This document shows, one piece after another, positions 41,528-50,894 of a stretch of DNA of 64,000 bases. Below the pieces are notes generated by a model. It saw only the letters and a program-made list of their open reading frames with translations. It did no database searches and was not told where the DNA came from. The stretch's first letter is position 1. Each line of letters starts with the position of its first letter. The stretch covers positions 62,001 to 126,000 of the forward strand of contig NZ_BAFM01000009.1 in assembly GCF_000334895.1 (NCBI RefSeq), read 5' to 3'. Source of the DNA: Halococcus agarilyticus. GTDB lineage: Archaea; Halobacteriota; Halobacteria; Halobacteriales; Halococcaceae. The position numbers and the translations under genes are program-made.

Positions 41528-43531
41528 TCAGTCGCTCTCACCACGGTCGGCCCGGTGTTCGCTGATGACCTGGTCGACCATCGATTCGTTCTGGTTCTTG
41601 CGCCAGGCGTCCGCCCGCTCCTTCCATCCCTCGATGGCGGCCTCGACCGCCCCCTCGCGCGCGACCGCGAGATCGTCGACCTCCTCGATCGGTACCTCGT
41701 CGGCGGGTGCGACCGGGATCCCGTGTTCGAACAGGAGTTCCCGTGCGACCTCCGAAAGCCCGCCGTCCTTGAGCACGACGCGGGGCTCGCGCTCGACCAG
41801 GGTTTCGGCCGTCGAGCGCCCGGCTCCCGACGCGTCGCGGAGGTAGACCACGTCGCCCGCCGCGAGACCGTAACGCTCGTCGGCCGCCTGGAGCGCATTC
41901 TTGGTGAACTTCGCGACCGGTTTCACGGGGACGAGACCCTGTTTCGCTTCGGCCACGTCCGCGAAGTTCGAGTGATCCAGCCGCCAGAGCTCCTTCAGCC
42001 GGTCGAACTTCTCGGTGAGTTCCTCGTTCGCTTCGCGCTGCTCGTCGCGTTCGCGTTCGAGGCGTTCGTTCTCGCGCTCGAGTCGGTTGACCTCCCGGCG
42101 CTCTCGCGCCTCGCGGCGCTCCTCGCGCCTGGCGTCGGTGAGTTCGCGTTCGTACTCCGCGATCGTCTCCTCTTTCTCCTCGATCGTCGCTTCGAGGTCG
42201 TCGACGTGTGAATCGAGGCGCTCGACTCTCGTTTCGAGCTCCTTGATCCGCTGCTCTTCGGACGTGAGTTCGCGCGGTTCGTGCTCGTCTTCGTCGTCGT
42301 CGGCCTCGTCGTCGTCCGAGAGATCGGCGAGAACGGTCTCGACGGACTCCTCGCCCGCGACAACGCGCGCGATCACCTCGCCGGTCTCGATCCGCGGGGG
42401 CACCTTCTGCCCGACGCGCTCGAACGTGTCCTCGTATGCGTCGAACGCGTGGAGGGCGGCGGCGAGTGCGTCGCGCTCGTGGTCGTTCTCGTACCCCTCC
42501 TCGCGGGTTCGGTGCTGTTTCTCGTCCACGGGCAAGTCGCGCTCGGGCACCCAGCCTGCCGCCGAGAAGCTCCGGCGGATCTTCTCGACTGTGGAGGGCA
42601 TCGGCTCGACGTCGGCCGCCACTATCACTGGTCGCCCGCGCTCGACGATCCACTCGATCACCGCGGCGGTGTCGGCGGTTCTGGTACTGAGAACGTCCAG
42701 CACCCTACCCTCGAGACCGACGATCGCCACCGCGGTCGTGGTGCCGGGATCGATCCCCACGAGCACGTGATCCCGGCGCTTCGCCAGCGGCCGGAACTCG
42801 ATGCCGTCGCGCCGGACGCGCTCGATCTCGGTCCTGGTGTCGCCCGCTCGCCTGGCCGAGATCGGAATGTTCGACGGGCGCGCCTCGACGGTGAACACCG
42901 CGTTGGCGTACCCGCCGTACTTCTCGGTCTCGTCCATCTCGTAGTCGAGGCCCGCCTCCCGCAACTCGCTGTCGACCTCGCGGGCACGACGCTTCACCGA
43001 ACCGTGGATCCGCCGCGTGTAGCGGTCCTCCGACCACCCACCGCTGCCGGTCGAGCGCCCGCGCGAAACCTTCACCTCGGTGGTGTCGGTGAAGGCAGAA
43101 ACCTCGTAGCCTACGTTCGCGGCCGCGAGCCGCGCGGCGGCCTCTGCCTCCTGCATGGGTTTCTTGCCGTAGGGAACCCCGTGCCGGCTCGCGACCCGGG
43201 AGAGGGGTTCGGGCTGCTCGTCGCCGGTGACCTGGACGAGTCGGGTTTCGTCCGGCAGACTGCCCAGCAACCGAACGAGCGCGTCCTTGTCGGCGGCGAG
43301 CTCGTAGACGTTGTCGGTGGCGACGATCGCGGGCTCCTCGCGGTCGATCAGCCGCCGGAGCTTTCGGTGCGAGACCACGTCGCGGTCGAGGCTCTCGCCA
43401 TCGAAGGCCACCACGGCGTAGGAGGGCGCGTCGCCACGGACGTCCCCACTCTGGACGTCGACCCCGAACACCACCGCGTCGAGCGCGCTGATGCGACTGC
43501 TCACGCGCTCGCGTAGGGGATCTGCCGACAT
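41528..43531 (-). CDS. DUF460 protein: RNase H-fold domain plus long coiled coil
   Basis: The 667-residue protein has an N-terminal domain (~1-230) with DAVVFGVDVQSGD. A second, RuvC/YqgF-like RNase H-fold domain follows, with HVLVGIDPGTTTAVAIVGLEG, VIVAADVEPMP and NDHERDALAAALHAFDAY supplying acidic residues in the expected order. Residues ~395-530 form a highly charged coiled coil (RELTSEEQRIKELETRVERLDS ... ELTEKFDRLKELW). A C-terminal alpha/beta domain follows. This is the archaeal DUF460 family; a nuclease or structure-specific DNA/RNA-binding role is suggested by the fold but not shown. Confidence 0.85.
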   Translation of the reverse strand: MSADPLRERVSSRISALDAVVFGVDVQSGDVRGDAPSYAVVAFDGESLDRDVVSHRKLRRLIDREEPAIVATDNVYELAADKDALVRLLGSLPDETRLVQVTGDEQPEPLSRVASRHGVPYGKKPMQEAEAAARLAAANVGYEVSAFTDTTEVKVSRGRSTGSGGWSEDRYTRRIHGSVKRRAREVDSELREAGLDYEMDETEKYGGYANAVFTVEARPSNIPISARRAGDTRTEIERVRRDGIEFRPLAKRRDHVLVGIDPGTTTAVAIVGLEGRVLDVLSTRTADTAAVIEWIVERGRPVIVAADVEPMPSTVEKIRRSFSAAGWVPERDLPVDEKQHRTREEGYENDHERDALAAALHAFDAYEDTFERVGQKVPPRIETGEVIARVVAGEESVETVLADLSDDDEADDDEDEHEPRELTSEEQRIKELETRVERLDSHVDDLEATIEEKEETIAEYERELTDARREERREARERREVNRLERENERLERERDEQREANEELTEKFDRLKELWRLDHSNFADVAEAKQGLVPVKPVAKFTKNALQAADERYGLAAGDVVYLRDASGAGRSTAETLVEREPRVVLKDGGLSEVARELLFEHGIPVAPADEVPIEEVDDLAVAREGAVEAAIEGWKERADAWRKNQNESMVDQVISEHRADRGESD

Positions 43532-43623
43532 AAATCCACGGCGCGGTTCCGAGTGGTGGGACGGACACTGTAGGAAGTGACGGCCGGGCGAACGTTTTAG
43601 CCACTGGACTGATGAGGGATCGT

Positions 43624-43905
43624 ATGGTCGGCCTATCGTTTCTCATCCAGATCGGCGCGCTGGCGAACGCGGCCGTCGCGACCCTAGTGCTGGCGCTCGT
43701 GATCGCTCTCGGTTACCGACGGATTGCCGGGGCCGATGGTAACGCCAACGCGTCGGAGCGACCGTCCGAGTCGACCGAGGGACCGCCGCTCGAATCGTGG
43801 CGTCACGTCTACGATGTCGACAAGGCCGACGCCGACCGCGAGATAACCGCCGTCCAGGAGCAAGCGAGCGATCTCGCGGAGGCCGACAACGAGGCGCGAC
43901 GGTAG
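43624..43905 (+). CDS. Small single-span membrane protein
   Basis: The 93-residue protein has one N-terminal span, LSFLIQIGALANAAVATLVLALVIALGYR, and an acidic cytoplasmic tail (YDVDKADADREITAVQEQAS). The ATG at 43624 is preferred to the one at 43612 because a TATA-like CGTTTTAG at 43593-43600 predicts transcription to begin at about 43623. No function is recognised. Confidence 0.6.
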   Translation: MVGLSFLIQIGALANAAVATLVLALVIALGYRRIAGADGNANASERPSESTEGPPLESWRHVYDVDKADADREITAVQEQASDLAEADNEARR

Positions 43906-44007
43906 CCGACGCTGCTGAACAGCGATCACGGCGGTCAGTTCGGTCCGGGGCTGGGGCCGCCAGCGCGTATCTGCAAACCTTTTACTGTCGCCTGCGAAGC
44001 CCTGCCC

Positions 44008-44640
44008 ATGAGCCAGCAACCGAACGTCCTGCTGCTCGGGCCCCCCGGTGCAGGGAAGGGCACCCAGAGCGCGAACGTCGCCGACGAGTACGACATTCCC
44101 CACGTCACGACCGGCGACGCACTCCGAGCGAACAAGGACATGGAGACCGAGCACGGTACCCCGCGCTCGTTCATGGAAGCGGGCGAACTCGTCCCCGATC
44201 CCGTGGTGAACGAGATCGTGGCCGAGGCGCTCGGCGACGAGGGGTACGTGCTCGACGGCTACCCCCGGAACGAGGAGCAGGTCGCGTACCTCGCGGACAT
44301 CACGACCCTCGACGCCGTCTGTCTGCTCTCGGTGAGCGAGTCCGAACTGGTCGATCGGCTGACCGGCCGGCGGGTGTGCGACGAGTGTGGCGCGAACTAC
44401 CACGTCGAGTTCGACCAGCCCGCGGAGGAGGGCGTCTGTGACGAGTGCGGCGGCGAGTTGATCCAGCGCGAGGACGACACCGAGGACACCGTTCGCGAGC
44501 GCCTCCGGGTCTACCACGAGACCACCGAGCCCGTGGTCGAGCACTACCGCGAGGCGGGCGTCCTCCAGGAGATCGACGGCGAGCAGGCCCCCGACGCGGT
44601 GTGGGACGACCTCCGGGCGACGATCGACGAGACGGTCTGA
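44008..44640 (+). CDS. adk: Adenylate kinase
   Basis: The 210-residue long-form adenylate kinase catalyses 2 ADP = ATP + AMP. P-loop [13 protein letters not shown]-site VTTGDALR and [10 protein letters not shown] are present. The LID carries a zinc site of four Cys (CDECGANYH ... CDECGG), a feature shared with Gram-positive and other archaeal long forms. A TATA-like CCTTTTAC near 43980 gives a leaderless mRNA. It begins the adk-DUF106-cmk-cbf5 block. Confidence 0.95.
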   Translation: MSQQPNVLLLGPPGAGKGTQSANVADEYDIPHVTTGDALRANKDMETEHGTPRSFMEAGELVPDPVVNEIVAEALGDEGYVLDGYPRNEEQVAYLADITTLDAVCLLSVSESELVDRLTGRRVCDECGANYHVEFDQPAEEGVCDECGGELIQREDDTEDTVRERLRVYHETTEPVVEHYREAGVLQEIDGEQAPDAVWDDLRATIDETV

Positions 44641-44756
44641 CGCGTCGACACCGCCGCTCCGATCGTCGTGTGGGCGACGCCCGTGTCGATCCCGGACGGG
44701 TCGCCCGGGCGAACGAACTAAAAGGTTGATTAGCGTCCGCCTCAAAGGAGCCTGCA

Positions 44757-45704
44757 ATGGCGCGGACAGCCGACAAAGTGCGTTCGCTGATCGCCGAGGA
44801 CGGCGCGTTCGAGAACGCGCTTTCGGTGGTGCTCTCGCGGGCCGGCCACGCATCCCCCGACGAGGAGGCCACTCCCGACGGCGGCACGCAGCCACACACC
44901 GTGACGTGGGGCGACGTCAGCGACGACCTCACGAGCGGCCAGTGGGGCCGGCTGATCGAGAGCGGCATCCTGACCGACGCCGACGGCAGCGGGTTCGCGG
45001 TCAACGATCCCGAAGGGGTGCGCGAGGCGCTGGGTGACGACGCAGTCGAAACGAGCGACGGCGACGACGAGGAGTCGAGCTGGACCACCTACGACAAGCT
45101 CGCGGCCCTCGGCGCGCTCTCGCTCTTTCCTGCCTACTGGTTCTCGCCGATCCGGAACGCGGTCGGCGGCGCGGTCGACCTCTTCCTCGGGCCGCTCGAT
45201 GCGGTTCTCCCCTTCTACGCCGTCGTGATCGTGCTCTCGGTGCTCACGGGACTGTACTCCACGCTGCTCCAAGCGAACCTGATGAACACCGAGAAGATGA
45301 GCGAGGTCCAGGAGAAGATGAGTAACATCCAAGAGCGCCGGAAGGAAGCGAAAGAGCGCGGCGATGACGCCGCCCTCGAACGCATCCAGGAGGAGCAGAT
45401 GGACGCGATGGGCGACCAGCTCGGGATGTTCAAGGAGCAGTTCCGTCCGATGGTCTGGATCATGCTGCTCACCATCCCGGCGTTCGTCTGGATGTACTGG
45501 AAGATCGGCATCCGTGGGGGTGGCACCACGCACATCGATCCGGGTGAGGGGTCGATCGTGCTCCCGATGTTCGGCACGCTGGAGTGGACCGAGCAGCTCG
45601 CCGGGTTCGTCTGGGTCTGGCTGGTCTGGTACTTCCTCTGCTCGACCGCCTTCCGGCTGATCATCCAGAAGACGCTCAACATCCGGACCACGCCCGGCAC
45701 GTAG
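44757..45704 (+). CDS. DUF106 membrane protein (archaeal YidC-like)
   Basis: The 315-residue protein has a ~105-residue soluble N-terminal region with a winged-helix-like look (SDDLTSGQWGRLIESGIL). The DUF106 core follows: spans around LPFYAVVIVLSVLTGLYSTLL, a coiled coil (NTEKMSEVQEKMSNIQERRKEAKERG), MFKEQFRPMVWIMLLTIPAFVWMYW and a last span FVWVWLVWYFLCSTAFRLIIQKTLNI. DUF106 proteins are regarded as YidC/Oxa1-related membrane insertases of archaea. Adjacent position to adk and cmk is usual. Confidence 0.88.
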   Translation: MARTADKVRSLIAEDGAFENALSVVLSRAGHASPDEEATPDGGTQPHTVTWGDVSDDLTSGQWGRLIESGILTDADGSGFAVNDPEGVREALGDDAVETSDGDDEESSWTTYDKLAALGALSLFPAYWFSPIRNAVGGAVDLFLGPLDAVLPFYAVVIVLSVLTGLYSTLLQANLMNTEKMSEVQEKMSNIQERRKEAKERGDDAALERIQEEQMDAMGDQLGMFKEQFRPMVWIMLLTIPAFVWMYWKIGIRGGGTTHIDPGEGSIVLPMFGTLEWTEQLAGFVWVWLVWYFLCSTAFRLIIQKTLNIRTTPGT

Positions 45705-45783
45705 TTTCTCTTCTCCCCCCATCCGACGAACACGGCGAGCGGGAGCCACAACCGATTTGTACCGCGCCGGACCCAGAGGAGAC

Positions 45784-46359
45784 ATGTTTGTCACCCTCTC
45801 GGGGCCGGCCGGCGGCGGCACGTCCACGACCGCCGCCGCCCTCGCCGAGGCGCTGGGCTACGAGCACGTGAGCGGCGGCGACATCTTTCGGTCCGTCGCC
45901 GACGAGCGTGGGCTCACCCCCCTCGAACTCAACCGACTCGCCGAGGACGACGACGAGATCGACCGCGCCCTCGACCGCCGCCAGCGCGAGATCGCCACCG
46001 ACCGTGACGACGTGGTGCTCGAATCACGGCTCGCGGGCTGGATGGCGGGCGAGCACGCCGACCTCCGGCTCTGGCTCGATGCGCCTCTCCATGTGCGTGC
46101 CGAACGGATCGCCGACCGCGAGGACAAGCCCACGAACCTCGCGCGCGAGGAGACCGAAGCCCGCGAGGGGAGCGAGGCGCGACGCTACCACGAATACTAC
46201 GGTATCGACATCGAGGATCGCTCGATCTACGACCTCGCGGTGAGCACCGCACGATGGGATCCCGAGACCGTTCTCGATCTCCTCCGCGAGGCGTGTGAGC
46301 GCTACGATCCCGCCGACGACGAGGGCGGGGTCGTCGTCGACGCCGACTACGATCGCTGA
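45784..46359 (+). CDS. cmk: Cytidylate kinase
   Basis: The 191-residue archaeal-type CMP kinase has the P-loop SGPAGGGTSTTAAALAE, GDIFRSVADERG and VLESRLAGWMAGE, with the Arg-rich LID DREDKPTNLAREETEARE. It phosphorylates CMP and dCMP. The ATG at 45784 gives the usual N terminus MFVTLSG; an ATG 27 bases earlier is in frame but unlikely. It overlaps cbf5 by one base. Confidence 0.93.
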   Translation: MFVTLSGPAGGGTSTTAAALAEALGYEHVSGGDIFRSVADERGLTPLELNRLAEDDDEIDRALDRRQREIATDRDDVVLESRLAGWMAGEHADLRLWLDAPLHVRAERIADREDKPTNLAREETEAREGSEARRYHEYYGIDIEDRSIYDLAVSTARWDPETVLDLLREACERYDPADDEGGVVVDADYDR

Positions 46360-47237
46360 TGCGCGGCCCGCCAGGCGAGCGCTCCCCCGACGACCGCCTC
46401 GACTTCGGCGTCGTGAACCTCGACAAACCACCCGGGCCCTCCGCCCACCAGGTCACGGGCTGGGTCCGCGATCTCGTCGGGGTCGACCGCGCGGCCCACG
46501 CCGGCACGCTCGACCCGAAGGTCACGGGCTGTCTCCCGATCCTGCTCGGCGACGCGACTCGGCTCGCCCAGGTCTTCCTCGAAGGCGCGAAGGAGTACGT
46601 GGCGGTCCTCGAACTCCACGGCCCAGCTCCCGACGATCTCGACGCCGTGCTCGACGCGTTCGAGAGCCCGATCCACCAGAAACCACCCAAAAAGAGCGCG
46701 GTCGCGCGCCGGCTGCGGGTCCGCACGGTCCACGCACTCGACCCGCTCGACGTCAAGGAACGTCGCGTCCTGCTACGGATTCGGTGTGAGAGCGGAACCT
46801 ACGTCAGGAAGCTGTGTCACGACCTCGGCCTCGCGCTCGGCACTGGCGCGCACATGGGCGACCTCCGGCGAGTCGGAACGACGCCGTTCGACGACACGGA
46901 TCTCGTGAGCCTCCACGACCTCACGGACGCGCTCGCGTTCGCCGAGGACGATGATACCGAACCGCTCGCGGATGCCGTCCAGCCAGCCGAGCGCGCGCTC
47001 TCGCATCTCCCACGGGTGACGATCGCGCCGAACGCCGCCCGCGAAGTGGCGGAGGGTGCGCCGGTGTACGCGCCGGGCGTCCTTTCGATCGAGGACGTGT
47101 CGGCGACGGACGCCGACGAACCGCCGCTGGTCGCGTGTTGCACGCCCGACGGGGCCGCGGTCTGTCTCGGGCGGCTCGTCGGCGAGGCCGATGCGGAACG
47201 CGGGACGGTCGTGGATCTCGAACGCGTCCTGATCTAA
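46359..47237 (+). CDS. truB: tRNA/rRNA pseudouridine synthase Cbf5 (TruB family)
   Basis: The 292-residue protein has the TruB/Cbf5 core: VVNLDKPPGPSAHQV, the catalytic Asp52 in HAGTLDPKVTG, KEYVAVLELHG and ESGTYVRKLCHDLG. A PUA domain makes the last ~80 residues (LPRVTIAPNAAREVAEGAPVYAPGV). In archaea it is the catalytic subunit of H/ACA RNPs and also makes tRNA Psi55. It is the last gene of the adk block and converges with mscS (4-bp overlap). Confidence 0.93.
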   Translation: MRGPPGERSPDDRLDFGVVNLDKPPGPSAHQVTGWVRDLVGVDRAAHAGTLDPKVTGCLPILLGDATRLAQVFLEGAKEYVAVLELHGPAPDDLDAVLDAFESPIHQKPPKKSAVARRLRVRTVHALDPLDVKERRVLLRIRCESGTYVRKLCHDLGLALGTGAHMGDLRRVGTTPFDDTDLVSLHDLTDALAFAEDDDTEPLADAVQPAERALSHLPRVTIAPNAAREVAEGAPVYAPGVLSIEDVSATDADEPPLVACCTPDGAAVCLGRLVGEADAERGTVVDLERVLI

Positions 47238-48151
47238 TCGTCGGCGGGGGCGAGGTCGGCCTCGCTCATGTTCTCGATGTCGATTCCGCCGGTGAGTTCG
47301 GTGTAGGGGTACGGCATGTCGATCCCCTCGGCGTCGAAGCGCTCCTTGACCGCCTGGACCCACGCCGAGAGCGCTTTGACGTACTTCCCGCGGGAGGGAT
47401 CGTCGATGTGTGCACGGGCGGTGAGACCGACGTACGAGTCCGCGAGCTCGGTCAGGATCACGTCTGGTTCGGGCTCGCCCTTGAGTCGGTCGACGGTCGC
47501 CGCCTCCTCGACGATGATCTCCTTGGCCTGCTCGATGTCGTCCTCGTAGCCGATCCCGAACGTGAAGGGGACCCGGAGCTGGTCGTCGGCGACGGGGTTG
47601 GTGACGGCGTTGTCGGCGAGTTCGGAGTTGGGAACCGTGATGAGCTCGTTGTCGAACGTCTTGAGCTTCGTCACCCGGAGACCGATCTCCTGGACGACGC
47701 CGGATTTGGTGCCGTCGCCGGAGGGCCACTCGATCCAGTCGCCGATGCCGAACGGATCGTCCTTCAGGATGAAGATCCCGGCGGCGAAGTTCGCGAGGAG
47801 ATCCTGGGCGGCGAACCCGAGTGCGAGCGAGAGCGCGCCGAGCAGGGTTGCGAAGGCCGCGAGAACAGTACCGAAGCCCGCCATCGTCGCCGCGAGCGAG
47901 AGCGCGGCGAACAGCGCGAGCGCGCGGGCGACGGTACCGCCCAGTCCCACGACCTTCGGATCGAACCCGCGTGCGTCGAGCGCACCCCTCACGAGGCGGA
48001 CGAGCACGAACCGTGCGACGGTGTAGATCACGACGAACGCGACGACGAACAGTATGGCCTTCGCCGCGACCTCGATCAACGCTCTCCCGTACTGGTCGAC
48101 GAACCCCTGTGGACTCGTCGGGATTCCCTGCTGGAGTAGTAACGAACGCAT
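47234..48151 (-). CDS. Small-conductance mechanosensitive channel (MscS family)
   Basis: The 305-residue channel has three membrane spans. TM3 is the Gly/Ala-rich pore helix region LSLALGFAAQDLLANFAAGIFIL, followed by the beta domain DPFGIGDWIEW ... GVVQEIGLRVTKLKTFDNELITVPNSEL, which is diagnostic. It releases solutes upon osmotic downshift. The ATG ending at 48151 is chosen; the longer frame overlaps the tRNA gene antisense. Confidence 0.92.
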   Translation of the reverse strand: MRSLLLQQGIPTSPQGFVDQYGRALIEVAAKAILFVVAFVVIYTVARFVLVRLVRGALDARGFDPKVVGLGGTVARALALFAALSLAATMAGFGTVLAAFATLLGALSLALGFAAQDLLANFAAGIFILKDDPFGIGDWIEWPSGDGTKSGVVQEIGLRVTKLKTFDNELITVPNSELADNAVTNPVADDQLRVPFTFGIGYEDDIEQAKEIIVEEAATVDRLKGEPEPDVILTELADSYVGLTARAHIDDPSRGKYVKALSAWVQAVKERFDAEGIDMPYPYTELTGGIDIENMSEADLAPADD

Positions 48152-48294
48152 CGGAGTATGTGACACCCGTCCCCTGATGAACCCACCGCCTGTATGTTCG
48201 GGTCGTCGGGCCAGGCAACGCCCTCGGCCGGGGCCGACCGCTCGCGTGGGCGAAACGAAGGGCTTAATCCCGGAGGTGGCGTCGTTCGGGACGC

Positions 48295-48367
48295 GGGACC
48301 GTGGGGTAGCTTGGTATCCTCGGCGCATGGGGTGCGTCGGACTCGAGTTCGAATCTCGACGGTCCCA
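48295..48367 (+). tRNA. tRNA-Pro (anticodon GGG)
   Basis: The cloverleaf is complete: acceptor GGGACCG / CGGTCCC with discriminator A48367, D arm GGGG...CCTC with the AGCTTGGTA loop, anticodon stem GGCGC / GCGTC with loop ATGGGGT (anticodon GGG at 48329-48331), a four-base variable loop, and T arm TCGAG / CTCGA around TTCGAAT. CCA is not encoded and there is no intron. A TATA-like GCTTAAT near 48262 lies ~28 bases upstream. Confidence 0.93.
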
Positions 48368-48387
48368 TGGACCCTTTCACTTCGTTG

Positions 48388-48419
48388 GGTGGCCGACCGT
48401 CGGGAGGCCACCTCTTTTT
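48388..48419 (+). terminator. Hairpin and T-run terminator after tRNA-Pro
   Basis: GGTGGCC (48388-48394) pairs with GGCCACC (48406-48412), followed directly by TCTTTTT (48413-48419). The T-run alone would suit an archaeal terminator. Confidence 0.65.
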
Positions 48420-48771
48420 GCTCCCGGCGATCCGCCCGTTCGCACGGCCAGCGGGACGGCTGCGCCGTCCCGCTCGACTCGCAAAAATCTCCACCAGAAA
48501 CACCCGCTCGCTCCCTTCGATCGCTCGCGGTACAGTTGCTGGCACACTCCGCGACCACCCACCTCTCAGTATCGCCAGGGGATCGTTGTTTCCCTACGTC
48601 ACTCACTCGCCCGCAGTGTGCCGACTCACACCTCTCGTACGGCGATACGATGTGGTGGCACTTTCGAATCGGGCGCGCAACAGGATTTGACTGCCATCCA
48701 CTTGTCAGGCAACAGAACATGGAAATGTTTATGAGAAGGTAGTTTGATGATTGCCACATGAAGTGGTTGCC
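48415..48771 (+). repeat. Family B fragment B4 and the promoter region of the surface-protein gene
   Basis: The fragment starts TTTTTGCT (48415-48422), contains a perfect 11-bp hairpin with a TGC loop (48450-48474), and has GCAAAAATC near 48481, echoing the ends of the unit at 26580-26697. CCGCTCGCTC and CGCTCGCGG follow. From ~48560 to 48700 nothing recognisable is seen; the DNA is less GC-rich from 48640. A TATA-like TTTATG at 48728-48733 and CCAC-atgaa-GTGG near 48756-48768 precede the downstream ORFs. Confidence 0.55.
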
Positions 48772-48843
48772 ATGAACACAGATTTGACACGCGCGGACGG
48801 GACACGACCGGTAGGCGTCACGGCTCGCGGAGGCCGGCGGTGA
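48772..48843 (+). CDS. Short upstream ORF overlapping the surface-protein start
   Basis: A 23-codon ORF (MNTDLTRADGTRPVGV...) begins ~40 bases after the TATA-like box and ends in a TGA that overlaps the GTG start of the next gene (GTGA). It has no recognised product. It may couple translation of the surface protein, or be a leftover of a longer N terminus. Confidence 0.35.
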   Translation: MNTDLTRADGTRPVGVTARGGRR

Positions 48844-50873
48844 CGGCTCGCTCCCGCTCCACGGCGGTTCTCGTCACGACGCTCGTCGTGCTGAGCACCG
48901 TCGTCGCCGGTGGGGGAATCGTCGGCGCACAGAGCGACGCAGGCGGCGCGAACGGGACGAACGCCACGGCCGAGACGGGTGTCGATCTGCCGCCGGCCGA
49001 CGACGTCTACGTCGAGGAGAACGGCGACGCCGTCCTCACCTACGAAGGGGCGGCGGACGACACCCGGACGAACTACGGACTGAACGTCAGTGAGGGGCTG
49101 TTCCACGCGCTCGTCGCGACCGACGTCGAGGGGTCGAACGACGTCGCGGCCGACATGACGGCCGCCCTGACCGGCGACAACCTCACCGGCAACGGCACGC
49201 TGGGAATGGCGCGTCCAGAGGCGCTCTCGAACCTCTCGGTGAACGCGACCGGGCTGCGGACCGACGAGAACGCCCGCTCGGACGTCGCCGCCGCGGCGAC
49301 CGTCACCGGCGCGAGCCTCGCCCGGTCGGTGCCCATCGAGCGTGCGGGGATGGAGGGCAACGTCACGACTACGGGCTCGACGTTCGACGCCGACCTCGCG
49401 GCGAGTGCGCAGTTGACCCAACCGCTGGGTCAGTCCCAACATCAGGCGTATCACATCTCCGAGGGCAACGGCACGTACACGCTGAACGTCTCGCAGGAGC
49501 GGCCCGTCTTCGGGGCCGCCGCGTCGCGCTGGGAGACCCGCGAACAGGCAGCGCGGACGCTCCGCAGCCAGTACGTCGCGATCGCGGAGTCGATGAACGG
49601 GTCGGCCGACCTCACGATCGAGTCGTACTCGTTCGCCGCGCGGGAGGGTGGCCGACCGCGACTCGACATCGAGTACTCGATCACCTACCGCGGGATCGAA
49701 CGCGCTGTCACCGACCAGGTCGCGTCGTCGCTGACGTCGGCCGAGGACGTCGATCTCAGCCGATCGGAGGCGCGGAACGTCTCCCAGCGACTCCGGAACC
49801 TCACGGTGAACGAGCTCTCGGTCCGGTTCGACCAGAGTGAGAGCTCGATCGAGGCCGGCATGAGCGCCGACCTCGACAACTACGACGGGGCCGTGCTCGC
49901 GGCGCTCGATGTCGCGAACGCGACCGACATGCAGTCGCTCAACGCGGGTACCATGGCGGGGATGGGAACGGCCGCTGGCGGTGCGATGCCCGGGAACGCC
50001 GGGACCACGACGGGGACCGCCTCGAACGCCTCCGTTATGAACCCGTCGGCGGGCGCGAACGCGGCGTCGTTCAACCGGAGCCTCGAACGCTTCCGCAAGC
50101 AGTTCGCCGCCCAGCGGGCCGCGAACCTCACGCGCGAGGTCAGCTTCGCCGCGAACGTCACCAAGCCCTCCCCGCAGGCCATCAGCGTCGATCTCGAATC
50201 CCACACCCGCACCGAGAACTGGGGACAGTACGTCGACGAACTGGAGAACCGCGATATCGAGACGAACAACCTCGAATACGAGCTCCACGCCGCCACCGAG
50301 GGCGAGCGCGTCAACGTCACGGCGGCGGTCTCGGTCTCGGGCAAGAACCTGCTCAAACAGGCGACGAACCAGATGCTCAACAGCAGCGCCGGTCCGCAGG
50401 CGGGCCAGATGAACGAGTACGTCACGGCGTTCCGCGAGGCTGGTTTCCAAAAGGCCAAGATGGACGTCTCGCTCGACGACGGCCGGATGCGGATGGAGAC
50501 CGGTGCGGCCTTCGAGAACATGACGGCGCTGCGCGACGCGTTCGTCACGCTCGAGGGTGACCAGTCCATCGGGAGCGTCGTCGGCCGCACCGAGAACGGC
50601 ACCACGACTTCCTACGTCCGGGTCGAGGATGCCGTCTCGGAGAACGCCTCGGAGTCACAGGTCCGCGAACTCGCGTACGCTGACGACGACACGGCGGTCC
50701 ACCTGCCGAACGCGTGGAACCGGACGATGCCGTCGGCGAACACCAGCGAGGCCGACGAATACCTCGGTATGACGGGCGCGACCTCCGGGCTGACCGGCCC
50801 CGGCTTCGGGGTCGTCGTCGCGGTGATCGCGCTGCTGGCCGCGGCGCTCGTCGCTGCCAGGCGGCGGGAGTAG
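48840..50873 (+). CDS. Secreted surface protein with PGF-CTERM anchor
   Basis: The 677-residue protein has a Sec-type signal (TAVLVTTLVVLSTVVAGGGIVGAQS). A long Asn-Gly-Thr-rich ectodomain with many N-x-S/T glycosylation sites and an internal Ala/Met/Gly-rich linker (~370-400) follows. It ends GPGFGVVVAVIALLAAALVAARRRE: the PGF motif, a membrane span and a basic tail, the signal for archaeosortase A, which cuts the tail and lipid-anchors the protein. I do not recognise its function. The start is the GTG at 48840. Confidence 0.82.
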   Translation: MTARSRSTAVLVTTLVVLSTVVAGGGIVGAQSDAGGANGTNATAETGVDLPPADDVYVEENGDAVLTYEGAADDTRTNYGLNVSEGLFHALVATDVEGSNDVAADMTAALTGDNLTGNGTLGMARPEALSNLSVNATGLRTDENARSDVAAAATVTGASLARSVPIERAGMEGNVTTTGSTFDADLAASAQLTQPLGQSQHQAYHISEGNGTYTLNVSQERPVFGAAASRWETREQAARTLRSQYVAIAESMNGSADLTIESYSFAAREGGRPRLDIEYSITYRGIERAVTDQVASSLTSAEDVDLSRSEARNVSQRLRNLTVNELSVRFDQSESSIEAGMSADLDNYDGAVLAALDVANATDMQSLNAGTMAGMGTAAGGAMPGNAGTTTGTASNASVMNPSAGANAASFNRSLERFRKQFAAQRAANLTREVSFAANVTKPSPQAISVDLESHTRTENWGQYVDELENRDIETNNLEYELHAATEGERVNVTAAVSVSGKNLLKQATNQMLNSSAGPQAGQMNEYVTAFREAGFQKAKMDVSLDDGRMRMETGAAFENMTALRDAFVTLEGDQSIGSVVGRTENGTTTSYVRVEDAVSENASESQVRELAYADDDTAVHLPNAWNRTMPSANTSEADEYLGMTGATSGLTGPGFGVVVAVIALLAAALVAARRRE

Positions 50874-50894
50874 ACACCGCACTACCACCTTTTT

